A DNA stretch of 64,000 nucleotides from Warburgia ugandensis (GCA_035236585.1 CP141132.1:52145880-52209879), one strand, 5' to 3'. Shown: positions 47,171 to 61,394, counted from the stretch's first letter. Program-made: numbers and translations. The notes: generated by a model from the letters alone, not told the origin.

Positions 47171-48918
47171 CCACCTTATGGTGGTCCGCAGGCCCCATTT
47201 GAGGGTAATTTTCACTAAAACTTGATTTTTGGGAGCTGTAGAGGTCCAAATCACGATCCCTAAGAGGCGTTGTGACCGTATTGACGACGCGACCTAGTTT
47301 TAACTTAAAAACTTAGAAATGACCACTTTTTATTTAGAAAAATTTTAAAATAGTGATGTGACATGTACAAAAGTGCACTTGAATATACCAATTAAAGGGA
47401 GTTATTGGCAAGCTAGTGATCTCACACCGAGGTAGGTGACGACAACTAATGTTTTGCCTTGATTTTAAACCATGTTTTAAACATAAAGATCATGTGTGAT
47501 TGTGTTTTAAAGTGCGATTTTTATTTACCATGGATTTCATGCGACATTGCGTACGGGATGGTTATTCCAAATTGAAATCTTTTACCGAATAAACTTATTT
47601 CAAATGCTTTTACAAGCATGATGTTAATTTGTTATGCTTACTTAGAGACTTATTTCTTATTATATATATAGAAAATGCATGGATTTACATGGAAATGAGA
47701 ATAGAGGCTTATCACCGTCCTTTGATAGGCTAACCCTGTGATGAGGGGCATGTCTTGGGGATTGCAAGCTATAAGTGCTCTTGAGTTTTAGCATATACAT
47801 ATGATTTCCTAGGGTTTTATATTTGATGACGGTGCTCTCGCCCTAGGGCGTCATGCTAGGAGGGATAAGTAGGCCACCCACCTTCCGAGATTATGATGTG
47901 ATGAGTTTGTGATATGATAGTACACCTGCCCATAGATGGCATTCGGTAGGGGTTTGGTAACATGGATAGTCCACACTACCGGTCTGAGCCTTTCCATGGG
48001 GACAGACGTTAAGTCTCCCGTTATGGTGTCGACGGAGAGCGGCGGTGGTTAATACCCATGGAGGGTTGCCACTGCAGCATGATGGCCCATATTCTTGTTA
48101 TGTGTGCATGTATGATGAGCATGGTTATGGATGGTATGCCTGGGTGTGACGACACTCAGAGGTTGACTATGTGTATTCCCCGATCGGGGATGTTAGTGTG
48201 ATGTGGTGGGACCCATTACCTTAGGGTGCCCTTATTCTGGATGTATGCTCCATTTTATTGATTCATGTCATGTTTTAACTTCGTGAATTTCATGTTTTAG
48301 CATATGGAATAGATTGGCATTTATTTGAACATGGCATTATGATATTACTATTTCCATAAATGTTAGACTTTTCATCAATGCTGTTCATTATTTCTTGCAT
48401 TTATTACATTAATTGTCTATGTACCACACAAGCGATAGCTTGCCGAGGCATTGCTTTGTTTTTGCAATGCCTTAGATCTCGAGCGACACCAGGAAAGGAA
48501 AAGCGGTTGATAAACCTTGAGAGCTGCTGAAGACTAGTTTCCTTATAGTTTTAGACAGTAATGTGAGTCATTAGAGTGGATTATCATTTGAATTTCATTA
48601 TGGACTGCATACTTTATATTTGGCTGTGATTTAGATCTTTGGACATATATTGGACATTTATATGGGATGTTATGATGGATAGACCCTGGGCCATATTATT
48701 ACTGTCTTTTGGATGTTTATTTGATTTAAAATAAAGGCGCCTATTTATTTGACGTTGATTTATACGCGGATTATTTAATTATGTTTAAATTACATGTACG
48801 TCATTTTGAGAAAGGAAAAATTAACACCCGGAGTTTTAAGATAGGTTTAGTAAAATGTTAAATAAATCTTTTCTCATGGGATCCCAAATGCTCTTATTTA
48901 AATTGCCATTATGCAAAC

Positions 48919-48938
48919 AAAAAAAAAAAAAAAAAAAA
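48919..48938 (+). repeat. Poly(A) run in LTR C
   Basis: Twenty consecutive A close to the LTR 3' end. It may vary in length through slippage or be affected by sequencing error. Confidence 0.85.
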
Positions 48939-51900
48939 TTGTCTTAAAAATCCGGGGTGTTACAGTACCACACCCAAAAAGGGCATGTCCCTACATCGAC
49001 TGCATGTGGTACAGGGGGCTACCACTGGTGTCACAGCACTGGGTCGATGTGTCCTATGCCCTGTGGAGGCTATGACTGAGTGTCCCCAGGTACCCGGGGA
49101 CCACACGGCGGCAAGGTCATGGGCATAGTGGGCCCTATGGTTTGAGGATTTACTTGCATTGCATATGGTATGACATGAGGTTGGTCGACCATACCATATA
49201 TCCATGAGTTGGATTCAGTGGAGCATCTTATGCATATCATTATGTTTGGGATATATATGATACTTTCGATTTGGATTATGTGATTCTTTGAGTCACCAGT
49301 ATTCCAATTCGACAATGGTTTTTAATCTTGATATTGAACTTGAGTATTCAAACATGGACATGTTTTGAAAAAGCATATGATTTTAAACATAGCATGCATT
49401 GTAAAACTAGTAGTGATGGACTCCTACTAAGTATAGTATATACTCACCCAATCCTCAACATTTTTTAGACACAAAGTAAACACTTAAGGACAAGGTACGC
49501 CTGTGATAGAAGACACCCAGATTAAGTGCAAGTAAGTAAACCCCTACCTTATCTTTCAATGTTACTTGATTGTAGTTACTCTCTATAGCTGAGGCTGTGA
49601 CTAACACTTTCTTGGGAATATAGTCAATTTAAAAATGTGCCATGGCTAAATAATTTGAAAATGTGTTTTTGACACTCGGGGATTTTATACAAAAGATTGT
49701 TTTCCGAAACGAAAAAGATTTTCATGCATTCCATATTTATAAAACAAGAGATCTCACCTTTTCATCAAATTTGCATCATATAAAACCTGGGTCATCACAA
49801 TTTCTTTCATAGTGATGGCCTTACCGTAATTGCCCCACCCGACTTTCAACCTTTCTTAAGCTTGGTATTTAGTACCATCAAGTTTTGGAGGGCGGGTGGC
49901 CAAACCCTCGTAACTCTCCTAGTATAGCATCCTTAGGCATATGCCCGTTTAAAACAAAACCACAAGCCTCCACGCTTGTATGTAAAACAATACTTATACA
50001 TGTCAGACTATCTGTCTGTTTATCTAGGGATGGAATATTTTCTCTTCCCTAATCACTTACAGCTGTTCTCAATTCTTGACTTAACCATTTTATACATATT
50101 TTCCTCATCATTTGGTTGGATCATATTTAATTTTGATGTATTTACCACAATATATTGGCATTGTACATGTCAATACTTCAAAATATAAGATCATGTATTA
50201 AACATGTATCTTCATGTAAAGGCATTCTTAAAATCCACCTCTCCCAATAAGGTATTCTTACTCCTTGAAATCTATCTTAGTCTTGATCAACACATATCTA
50301 TCAAATCATAAATATAATGTCCTCTTTCTAGTTAGGGGCACATGCTACATGGTCTTTTGATTATCCTTATGTAGGATGATCTGAATCTTTCTTCATTGAA
50401 TCATATATAACCAAGGGTTCAGTATCTTCTTTACAAGTACTATCTATATCATACATAAACAATCTAATATATATTGGTATTCCTTTCTCTTTATTGTTTT
50501 TTATCATTCAAGATCTCATCTTGTTTGATCATCCTTATCTTACTTACTATTTTTATTAGGGTTAGATAATTTACTAACCTTTTATAGTCTTATTATTATT
50601 CAACCAGTTAATGTTTTACTGGATGAATATAACTTATTTCAGCCTAAGTCTAGACTACTCCTCTTATTTCCAATTGGCTAAGGCTTATTAGCTGAATGGG
50701 TGAACACAAAGTGGTTACTTCAATCCTCATGTAAGAAGGCATTTAGACCTCACAAACGTTAACGGAAGGTAGGGGAAGAGCGATGCTCTATTAGAAAAGC
50801 CCCTTAACCACTATGTTCAACATTCACTAGAGTGACCTTAACTCAACCTTTCATAAGGTTCCTATGAGCATGTTAACCCTAAGTACTCTTTCTAATTGAT
50901 TTTAATTAAGTTCATGAACATTTAAAATGTCATTCATGGGGTTTATTATTCTCCTAGTTTGGGCCAAGAATTTGATAATCCTTATATTATCCTACTAACT
51001 ATAGCCCCTTCTAGTTAAGGTCAAGTCAAATAATTCACTCTTTTTTGTGTCATGAAACTCTACTTTCTCATTAGATTTCATTTTTGGTGTTTTATGCTCT
51101 TTATCTCATTACTACTTTAACAATTAAATCTACTAATAAAATTTAACCATAAGTGAATTATAACTTTAAAGAATAAAACTACATAATTGAACAACCTAAT
51201 GATAATGCTTCAAGGTACTTAAGATTATACTAGCATGATTTCTAACTAATGTACTTTATCTAATAAACTCAAATTAAACTATCATGGACCTAAGGTACCA
51301 TCTCATACCATAGTCTAATCTAACATGAATTCCTAGCATGGTCTTACGTACAATTGCATGAAATCATACCAACATAGTCCTAAGTTACAATTCATTATTC
51401 ATGAATAATTTTATGACATTTGAAATGAAGTTATATTAAAATAATCTATCATGGATCTTATATTCATGAAATAAATCAAATGAAATCAATGCATAACTCA
51501 AGCTAACCCATTTCTCATTATTAAAGCTTTTACTTATGATCCAACCATTAGATCTTAGGTCTTTTCCTTTTAATCAAGGTTTTTAATTAATTTTAAGGCT
51601 TTTACTCGATTAAGGTCTATGATCATATTCCTTTGTTTTTGGTCATAGTCAATCCATGATTTCAATGGATTCCATCATAATATCATTCATTCAATCCAAC
51701 CAAAGGATCTGATCATACTTGATCTCATTGATCAAGTGGGTCCCTTTGTATTTTTAGGATTTTTCTACCATAGCTTCTTTCCAATCTTAATTTGGAATTC
51801 AGATGACTCCACAATTGAACTGTGAAGTTCATAGTCGTTTTAACAGTCCAAATTTGATCTAGCCTAGAACAAGAAAAAATAGGCGAAACCTGTCATCCCA

Positions 51901-53141
51901 TCCTATTTTACTAGTGATCACGGGTGGAAATGGGGTGGTGACTTATAAATGGTGAGACGATCCAGATCGGACCGTCAAATCACCATCTCCCTTTTCTCCA
52001 TCAAATTGGGCCATCAAATCTCCACAAAATTTGTTGTTATTTCATGCCTAAGGATTTTGGACCCTTCTAAATCTATTGGATGGATCAGATTTTTCATCTG
52101 AGCCCTCCATGATGCAGATATGGAGGGTTTTTCACTAGAACTTGATTTTCCCAAAAATTAAAAGAAAATCAAATTTAGTAAAATTAAAAATATCAAACAT
52201 GACAAAAAATGAATATGGGATGATATCCACCTACCTAGTTTGCTTAAAAATGAAGAATTGATTCCAAAATAAATAAGTCTTGATTTGTGTGTTCCTGTTG
52301 ATTGAACCATTGGATCTTGAAATTACTTGAGGATTTTGTAGATCAGATAATTTAGAACAATATGGACAGTCAGATTGGTGAAATTTTATCTAGAACAGAG
52401 TGGCTAATTGAATTTAGGGTTCTTGTACTATTCCAAAAAGAGGAGAGGGAAAGAGGGAAAAAGAGAGATTGGGGAAAATGGGGGAGGAGTTTTGCTCTAA
52501 TTTTTCAGGGGATTTAGGGAATTTGGTGGTGATGTTTTGAAAATTTTTGTAGAATTTTTAGAGGTATTTATAGGTAGTTTTTGTAAAAAAATTTAATTAA
52601 TTTCTTATTTTGATCAAAATTCCACTCAAAATATTAAAATGGGAAGTGGAAATTCCACTACCTCCACTAGTGGCTGAGTGTTGGCTGATGCTTGACTTGC
52701 ATCATTGATGATCTCAATCCTTACCTAACTTTTTTGGATTTTACTAAAGAGTGAAATGACCGTTTTGCCCTTTTATTTCCAAAAATGGAGAAAAATAAGC
52801 ACTATTTGTCCGTACTTAGAATTTAGTGTACTTAAAGTCATTTCAATCATTTTTCCATGTACATTCCAAATATTCATGTTTCAATTCTTGGTTATGAGTA
52901 AAATTATCATTTTACCCTTTTATTTAGAAAATTAGGGATTTTTCATTTTAACTCGGAATTAAATGTACTTAATGTCATTTCGAATGGTTTTTTGTGTACA
53001 TTCAAAATATTCATATTTTAAATCATGCTTAATCTCTTTTAAAAGAGAATTTCCAATAACCTATTATTCTAACCCAAAATTTATGAAAATTCAAACTTTA
53101 TTAATTTTCTTCAATAATTTACAAAAATTTGGGTTATTACA

Positions 53142-53154
53142 ATCTTCCCCCCTT
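53142..53154 (-). promoter_or_regulatory. Element D polypurine tract
   Basis: On the minus strand TAAGGGGGGAAGAT lies directly before the 3' LTR start TGTAATAACCC, preceded by TTCGAGGACGAAATT. This is typical of Tekay elements. Confidence 0.85.
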
Positions 53155-53191
53155 ACAATAATTTCGTCCTCGAAATTTGTAATACTACAAT

Positions 53192-56100
53192 CTAATCAAA
53201 TAAACTAGGATGTGTCTGCCTTATTTCTACTTCTGTTTCCCATGTAGCTTCATTAACAGAGTGATGTTGCCATAGGACTTTGATTAAAAGAATTGTTTTG
53301 GTCCTTAACTTCTGTTCCTTACAGTCCAAGAGCTTGTATCACCTTTTCTTCAAAGGTTAGGTTTAGCTTCAATTCCTCTGGTATTCTTTGAAGTATATGA
53401 GTATCATCTTGCAGGTACTTCCATAACATGGATATACAAAATACATTGGGTACTTTAGAGAGTTGAGGTGGTAAGGCTAATCTGTAAGCCACTAGACCAA
53501 TTCTTTCTAGTATTTCAAAAGCACCATTGAACCTAAGACTAAGTTTGCCTTTAGCTGGTGATATTTTCAAAAATACATGCTCTCCTACATCAAATTCTAG
53601 ATTTCTACGTCTTTTGTCTACCTAACTCTTATGATGACTATGTGCTGTGAACAACATCTTCTTTATCATTCTAACTTTGTCTGTACACTATTTCACCAAT
53701 TCTAACTTCATTAGTTTCCTTTCTTTAACTTCACTCCAACAAGTTGGTGATCGGCATGGTCGCCCATACAAGGCTTCATACGGTGTCATGCCAATACTTG
53801 CCTAAAAACTATTGTTATATGCAAATTCTACTAATGGGAGATGTTCATCCCAATTCCCTTTCCAATCTAATGCACATGCCCTCCACATATCTTCTAAGGT
53901 CTAAATAGTCTTTTCTGATTGACTGTCTGTTTGGGGATGAAATGTTGTACTCAATTTAAGTGAGGTTCCCAATGCTTGTTGTATGCTCTTCCAACATCTT
54001 GAAGTAAATCTCCCATCTCTATCAGAGATGATGGATAAAGGAATCTCATGAAGACTTACTACTTTTATGTACGACTTAACTACATTGTCAACTAACTGGT
54101 TTTGTCTAATTGGAAGGAAATGTGCTCACTTTGTTAATCTGTCCACAATCACCCAAATCATATCATGACCTTCCCTTGTCTTTGGTAATCCTACCACAAA
54201 ATCCATAGTGATATTGTGCCATTTCCATTTTGGAAGTTCAAGTGTTTGTATCATTCTAGCTAGTCTTTGATGTTTAGCTTTTACTTGTTAACAATTTACA
54301 AACTTAGCCACAAATTTCCCTATGTCTATTTTTGTACCGTCCTCCCAAAAATTTCTTTTCAAACTTTGATACATCTTTGTACCCCCAGGCTGTATAGAAA
54401 ATTTGGACTAATGGGCTTCTTGTAACAATTCTTTTTTCAAGTCTATGTTTGAAGGAACCACTATTCTCTCCTGAAAACATATACCCCCATCTGTACCTTA
54501 ACAAAACCCTGTTTTTGCACACAATCCATGAGTTACTATATCTCCTTCGTGGGCCTTGAGGACTCTTTCTACTAAAGCTAATTTAATGGCGATGTTTGTA
54601 AGTACAACTCTTGTTTGTCTACTTAATGCATTGGCGACTACGTTTACTTTTCCAGGATGGTAGTGGATGGCAAAATCGTAGTCTTTGATGTATTTCATCC
54701 TTCTCCTTTGTCTCATATTCAAATTAGCCTAAGTGAAGATGTATTTAAGACTATTCTGATCTGTGAATACACTGAATTTTTCTCCATACAAATAGTGTCT
54801 CCAAATTTTTAATGCAAAAACTATAGCTGCTAATTCTAGGTCATGTATTGGGTAATTTATTTCATGTTTCTTCAATTGTTTAGATGCATAAGCAACGACC
54901 TTCCCATTTTGCGTCAATACACTCCCTAACCCTTTGCCTAAAGCATCACAGTATATTTCTTATCTCCCACTTCCTGATGGCATTGTCAAGGCTGGTGTTG
55001 TAGTTAACCTCTTTTTCAGCTCTTGGAAACTATTCTCACATTCAACTGTCCAAGTGAATTGTACACCTTTTCTAGTCAATGAAGTCAAAGGAAGGGTTAT
55101 ACGGGAAAACCCTTGAATAAATCTACGATAGTATCTTGCCAGTCCTAGAAAACTACGTATTTCTGTTACAGTTTTAGGTTTCTCCCAATTCATTACTGCT
55201 TCACCCTTGGTGGGGTCCACTTCTACTCCATTCTTGAAAATTACATGACCCAAGAAATTGACCTTCTCTAACCAGAACTCACACTTACTAAATTTGCCAA
55301 ACAGTTTATGTGTCCTAAGGGTATTTAGTACAATTCATACGTACTCCTGATGTTCTTCCATACTAGTAGAGTAAATAAGTATATCATCAATAAATACGAT
55401 CACGAATTTGTCTAAGAATTCCTTGAAGATTCTATTCATTAGATCCATAAACACTACAAGTCCATTGGTCAACCCAAATGACATGACTAGAAACTTGTAA
55501 TGCCTGTACCGAGTTCTAAATGCTGACTTGGGTATATCTTCATCTTTAATACGCAATTGATGATATCTTGATCTAAGGTTGATTTTTTAAAAGACCTTAG
55601 CAGATTGGAGTTGATCAAAGAGATCATCAATGGGAGGTAAGCGATACCTATTTTTCACTGTAACATTGTTCAACATTCTATAATCAATGCACAATCTCAT
55701 AGACCCATCCTTCTTCTTCACAAATATTACTAGTTCTCCCCATGGTGAACTACTTGGTCTAACAAATCCTATAACTGATCCTTTAACTCTTTCAATTCTG
55801 CTGGGGCCATCCTATAAGGTGCTTTAGAAATTGGAGTTGTATTAGGAATTACTTCAATGGTAAACTCAATTTCTCTATGTGGGGGTAATCCTAGAAGCTC
55901 TTCTGGAAAGAAGTTTGGGAATGCTATGACTACATCAATTTCTATTATCTTGGGCTATTCAACATCCAAAGCAACCACTGTTGCTAGAAATGCCTAACAC
56001 CCTTTAGACATGTTTCATAGCCTTCATAGCTGAAATAATGGATTTTTCTAAGTCATGTTGTTTCCCATATAATACTACTACTTCCTCACCAGGTATGCTA

Positions 56101-57589
56101 AATGTGATTTTCTTGATATTATATTCCATAACTACCCAATAATTTGCTAACCAATCCATACCTAGTATGATGTCAAAGTCCACCATATTTAGTAAAATGA
56201 GGTCTACATCCATTCTTTTCCCCAATACTTCTACTGGTACATTATGAAGGTATTCTTGTAGTCTAACTGTTTTAGCAACTAGAGTTGTTACATCTAGATT
56301 GAGTCCTAAGTTTTTCACTGGCAATTGTATACTAGATGCAAATATGCAAGATCTAAGGAATGAGTAGATCCAAAATCAAATTGTACCTTTGCATGGTTAT
56401 TGGATACAAGTAGTGCACCTTCAATCACCGCATTATACTGTCCAGCCTGACCGCCAGTGATAGCTAATACCCTTCCTTGGTGACGAGGAACATTGTCTGG
56501 TTTCTCCTCCTTAACAGCTAATGATTTATTGCAGTTTGTAGATATATTCTCAAATTCTCCACAATTAAAACATCTGATCGGAGGTCGTTGTTGTATAGGG
56601 GTGGGACACAAAATTCTAGGATGAAATCTTCCACATTTAGGGCAAGGCCTTCTTTTTGTATGATTCCCTTGATTTCTCGGGGGTTTGAAATTGTTGAAGG
56701 GTCTCTTGCCCTTCTAGAAGGGCCTTTGGTTGTAGTTTCCACCTCCTCCAACCTTAATGGGTTGGGTCATCTTGAACTCTTCTTCAAACCTGGAAGACAT
56801 CTCTACACAGACGGCTAGAGTGGTGGGTTTAGTACCCATCACTTTCACCTTCAATGCTAGCTGTAATTCCTTCATAAATCTATCCATAGTGCGCCTTTCT
56901 GTGCCACACATATGTGTAGCAAATCTCTTTAATTGGGTGAACTTGTTGTCATAATCCACCACCGATAGGTTCCCTTGTTTAAGTTCCAAGAATTCTTTAT
57001 CCTTCCTTGATTCTACATGGATAGGAAAATACTTATTATTAAAAACTTCTTTGAATTCCTCCCAAGTAGTCCCATTAGAATTTGAGAAGAAGGTGTTATT
57101 GGATGATCTCCACCAAAAAGTAACCTCTTGTTGTAATAGATATGTGGTGAATTTGACCTTCAATTCTAGAAGGGTACGTAGTACACCAAATATTCTTTCT
57201 ACTTCGTACATCCATTCCTCTGCCTTTCCAGCTTCACCCTTGCCATTTTATCCAATTACCATCTTCTAAAATCTCTCCATCATTTTGTCAAACTTTTCTA
57301 GCACTAATGGAGAATTTCCAACTTCCTCATTTACTACAAGGGAAGATTGACCTTGTACTGGTTTGGGAGTATCTGGTGTTGGTGTATTAGGTCTAACTTC
57401 AAGCTAAGCTTGTGCCTAAATACTATGTATCTCAACTAAAGGCGATGAACTTTGGTATAACTGAATGCTAGGAAGAAGAGTCCTCAATACTCTTGTTACC
57501 ATCTCCTCCATATTGCTAATTGATAATCCCTCCATATTGTTTTCTGGAGCACCTTGAGCTGTTTGCCTTGTGACTCTCTTGGGTGGCAT
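53192..57589 (-). pseudogene. Tekay gag-pol polyprotein, degenerate
   Basis: About 1,466 codons, the normal size. It starts MPPKRVTRQTAQG. Domains in order: capsid (about 57211-56714, FWWRSSNNTFF and DRFMKELQ), zinc knuckle (CFNCGEFENISTNC, with His replaced by Asn), protease (FDFGSTHS where DSG is usual; then FDIILGMDWL), RT ([37 protein letters not shown] with catalytic DD intact), RNase H ([33 protein letters not shown]), integrase (ITMDFVVGLPKT, ISDRDGRF, then QSEKTI with its Glu) and a chromodomain-like end (LLIKVLWQHHSVNEATWETE). There is a frameshift near 56320 and many stops, at least six of them in integrase. It would make all enzymes for retrotransposition; this copy cannot. Confidence 0.92.
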
Positions 57590-57705
57590 CTACTAATAAG
57601 ACAAAATTTCTATAAGTATTTCTTATACTAATTCTATCTTAATCTAAATTTGGATTGTCAACTCTCCCTTCGACATATTGGGATTGTACTGTAACTAAAT
57701 GAATG

Positions 57706-57717
57706 GCTCTAATACCA
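57706..57717 (-). promoter_or_regulatory. Element D primer-binding site (initiator tRNA-Met)
   Basis: Minus strand TGGTATTAGAGC, one mismatch from TGGTATCAGAGC, next to the 5' LTR end. Confidence 0.85.
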
Positions 57718-57719
57718 AC

Positions 57720-60700
57720 TATGATGACCTGGGTTTTTATAACACATTTTGTAATACATTTTGTAAAGTCAGGGCCCTTAGTAGTAAAAAAATTTAGCAA
57801 AACAAAGCAACAAAAATTCTTTTCTTTAGAATTTGTTTTGTAAAACCTAAGTCACCACATCATACACAACATAAGTAGAGTTTTGTACAAGATAAAATTT
57901 CATTGAAGAAATATACTTTTATTAAACTTCAGGATCCATCCAGTGGTTCACAGTACATGGCCCATTATATCCTTACAATACTTGTCCAAATTACAAAGCT
58001 CTAAATACAACACAATCTATCAATACAATACTAGCTCTCAATACAATGTTTTAAGGGATTTGCCCTGATTACTTATTCTTCAATAGTTCTTCAAGTTTTG
58101 TGCTCCTAAGTCTCCTTCTCTATATCTGAGATATTATAAACATTTAAACTTTTAAAATATCTTAGCAAGCTATGCTTGGTACAGGATAAAAATGTAAGTA
58201 ATTGACAATAGAATCTCAATATCTTATGATTCATTCTATCATAAACACATTCATAGACCACTATCATTTATATGGACATATTATTTCTTTGACATTTGTG
58301 TTCATCTTTATACATACATATTGTATACAGAAAAATCCATTAAAATTGTGAAAATAGTCAATAATCATTTCCATACTATGCTGATTAACTCCTTTCACTA
58401 GAGGATATTTGTATCTTAGCCAGTTACTATACTAAGGTTTCCCTTCCTGGGAAAAATACTGGTAATATACAATTACGTGGCATTTCATCATGTCATCCCT
58501 TAAGGAATTTTATTATGCCAATTTCATATGCATCATAATGAAAAATAATCAAGGACCACTATGCTTGCAGTTTGATCCGTACAGCATGTGCAGATAACTG
58601 CTCTATAATCCACTTATACCATTATCAGTGGAAATTACAATATCCATGTCCATATGGGGGGACCATGGCTGTTATAGTGGTGGCCTTCCCATAATTGCCC
58701 CACCTAACTTTCAAACTTTCTTAGGCTTGGTATTCAATATCATCAAGTTTTAGAGGTGGGTGGACAAACCCTCGTAACTCTCCTAGTATAGCATCCTTAG
58801 GCATATGCCCGTTTAAAACAAAACCACAAGCCTCCACGCTTGTATGTAAAACAATACTTATACATGTCAGACTATCTGTCTGTTTATCTAGGGCTAGAAT
58901 ATTTTCTCTTCCCTATTCACTTACGGTTGTTCTCAATTCTTGACTTAACCATTTTATACATATTTTCCTCATCACTTAGTTGGATCATATTTAATTTTGA
59001 GGTATTTAACACAATATATTTGTATTGTACATGTCAATACTTCAAAACATAAGATCATGTATTAAACATGTATCTTCACATAAAGGCATTCTTAAAATCC
59101 ACCTACCTTAATAAGGTATTCTTACTCCTTGAAATCTGCCATAGTCTTGATCAACATATATTTGTGAAATCATACAATGTCATCTTTCTAGTCAAGGGCA
59201 CATACTTCAAGGCCTTTTGATTATCCATATGTAGGATGATCTGAATCTTTCTTCCTTGAATCACATATAACCAAGGGTTTAGTATCTTCTATACAAGTAC
59301 TATCTATATCATACACAAACAATCTAATCGATATTGGTATTCCTTTTCCTTTATTGTTTTTTATCATTCAAGATCTCATCTTGTTTGATCATCCTTATCT
59401 TACTTACTATTTTTATTAGGGTTAGATAATTTAATAACATTTTATGCTCTTACTATTATTATTCAACCAGTTAATGTTTCACTGGATGAAGATAACTTAT
59501 TTTAGCCTAAGTCTAGACTGCTCCTCTTATTTCCAATTGGTTATGGCTTACTAGCTAAATGGGTGAACACAAGGTGGTTAGTTCAATCCTTAATGTAAGA
59601 AGGCATTTAGACCTCACAAACGTCAATGGAAGGTAAGGGAAGAGCGAGGCTCTATTAGAAAAGCCCCTTAACCACTATGTTCAACATTCACTAGAGTGAC
59701 CTTAACTCAACCTTTCATAAGGTTCTTATGAGCATGTTAACCCTAAGTACTCTTTCTAATTGATTTTAATTAAGTCCATGAACATTTAAAATGTCATTCA
59801 TGGGGTTTATTATTCTCCTCGTTTGGGCCAAGGATTTGATAATCCTTATATTATCCTACTAACTATAGCCCTTTCTAATTAAGTTCAAGTCAAATAATTC
59901 ACTCTTTTTTGGGTCATGAAACTCTACTTTCTCATTAGATTTCATTTTTGGTATTTTATGCTTTTTATCTCATTACTACTTTAATAATTAAATATACTAA
60001 TAAAATTTAACCATAAGTGAATTATAACTTTAAAGAATAAAACTATATAATTGAACAACTTAATGATAATGCTACAAGGTACTTAAGATTATACTAGCAT
60101 GATTTCTAACTAATGTTCTTTATCTAATAAACTCAAATTAAACTATCATGGACCTAAGGTACCATCTCATACCATTAGTCTAATCTAACATGAAATCCTA
60201 GCATAGTCCTATGTACAATTGCATGAAATCATACCAACATGGTCCTAAGTCACAATTCATCATTCATGAATAATTTTATGGACATTTGAAATGAAGTTAT
60301 ACTAAAATAATCTATCATGGATCCTATATTCATGAAATAAATCAAATGAAATCAATGCATAACTCAAGCTAACCCATTTCTCATTATTAAAGCTTTTACT
60401 TATGATACAACCATTAGATCTTAGGTCTTTTCCTTTTAATCAAGGGTTTTAATTAATTTTAAGGCTTTTACTCGATTAAGGTCTATGATCATATTCCTTT
60501 GTTTTTGGTCATAGTCAATCCATGATTTCAATAGATTCCATCATAATATCATTCATTCAATCCATCCAAAGGATTTGATCATACTTGATCTCGTTGATCA
60601 ATTTTGGGTTCAGATGACTTCACAATTGAGCTGTGAAGTTCACAGTTGTTTTAACGATCCAAATTTGATCTAGCCTTTAGAATAGGAAAAATAGAAAGAA

Positions 60701-61394
60701 CCTGTCACCATGCCCTATTTTACTGATGACCACTGGTGGAAATGGGGTGGTGACCTATAAAAAGCGAGATGATCCAGATCGGACCATTAAATCACCATCT
60801 CCATGAAATTGGTTGTTATTTCGTACCTAGGGATTTTAGACCCTTCTAAATCTATTGGACTGATCAAAATTTTCATCTGAGCCCTCCATGATGCAGATAT
60901 GGTGGGTTTTTCACTAGAACTTGATTTTCCCAAAAAATTAACAGAAAATCAAATTTAGTAAAATTAAAAATACCAAACATGACATAAAATGAATATGGGA
61001 TGATATCCACCTACCTCCACTAAGGGCTGAGTGTTGGCTAATGCTTGACTTGCATCATTGCTGATCTTAGTCCTTACCTAACTTTTGTGGGTCCCACTAA
61101 AGAGTGAAATGATCGTTTTGCCCTTTTATTTTCAAAAATAGAGAAAAATAGGCACTATTTATCCAAATTCAAAATTTAGTGTACTTGGAGTCATCTCGAT
61201 CAATTTTCCAAGTACATTCCAAATATTCATGTTTTAATTCTTGGTTATGAGTGAATTTACCATTTTACCCTTTTGTTTATAAAATTAGGGGTTTTTCATT
61301 TTAACTCGAAATTGAACATGCTTAATGTCATTTCGAATGATTTTTTGAGTAATTTAAAATACTCAATAATTTACAAAAATCTGGGGTTATTATA
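57720..61394 (-). repeat. Element D 5' LTR, with promoter deletion
   Basis: About 3.67 kb against 4.17 kb for the 3' LTR. Relative to its partner it lacks 427 bp at the CTACCT of 61011-61016 (partner 52231-52663), a segment that includes the TATA box. Further gaps are about 60 bp near 60600 and about 115 bp near 61345. It has about 165 bp near 58410-58560 that the partner lacks. The 58840-59052 open frame is chance. Confidence 0.85.

Larger units (their letters stand above)
45944..48964 (+). mobile_element. Solo LTR C, youngest-looking insertion
   Basis: 3,021 bp, TGTAATATCC...GGGGTGTTACA, with a perfect 5-bp duplication GTACC (45939-45943 and 48965-48969). LTR B2 sequence joins cleanly across it, matching GGTACCACGCCC in B1. 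It holds the U3 block shared with A and B, a very CpG-rich core (about 46830-47170), a candidate TATA box at 47137, and a 20-base A run (48919-48938). No primer site or interior. The open frames of up to 138 codons at 46696-47254 are by-products of the GC-rich core. Confidence 0.92.
44277..49799 (+). mobile_element. Solo LTR B2, split by solo LTR C
   Basis: Starts TGTAATGACTCCAATTTTG and ends GGGTCATCACA. Perfect 5-bp target-site duplication ATTTC at 44272-44276 and 49800-49804. Net length without LTR C is about 2.50 kb, close to B1 (2.53 kb), and the two align end to end. Same TATA box as B1, at 44704-44711. No interior is present, so it is a solo LTR. Confidence 0.92.
43442..53141 (-). repeat. 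Element D 3' LTR, split by solo LTR B2
   Basis: Net length about 4.17 kb. The plus strand begins TGTGATGACTTGGG and ends GGGTTATTACA. It keeps a minus-strand TATA box at 52565-52572. Confidence 0.85.
43442..61394 (-). mobile_element. Element D: complete Tekay/Del chromovirus, minus strand, inactive
   Basis: Both LTRs, primer site, gag-pol and polypurine tract are present in order on the minus strand: 5' LTR 57720-61394, primer site 57706-57717, gag-pol 57589-53192, polypurine tract about 53154-53142, 3' LTR 53141-43442 with solo LTR B2 inside. Flanking GGAAAA occurs at 43436-43441 and 61395-61400. The C-terminal chromodomain-like motif and GAGGACGAAATT before the 3' LTR place it in the Tekay lineage. 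It is the only element here with all pol domains in one frame plan, though broken. Confidence 0.9.

Noticed and set aside
46696..47254. Overlapping open frames on both strands, up to 138 codons
   Set aside because: They come from low stop-codon frequency in the GC-rich LTR C core. No conserved domain, low-complexity Ala/Arg-rich products.
49976..50188. 70-codon frame repeated almost unchanged at 58840-59052
   Set aside because: Both lie at the same place in the two LTRs of element D. Shared ancestry of LTRs explains the similarity, with no sign of protein selection.
54304..54522. 72-codon minus-strand frame between RNase H and integrase of element D
   Set aside because: It is out of phase with the flanking pol frame, where the expected integrase N-terminal reading is found instead.
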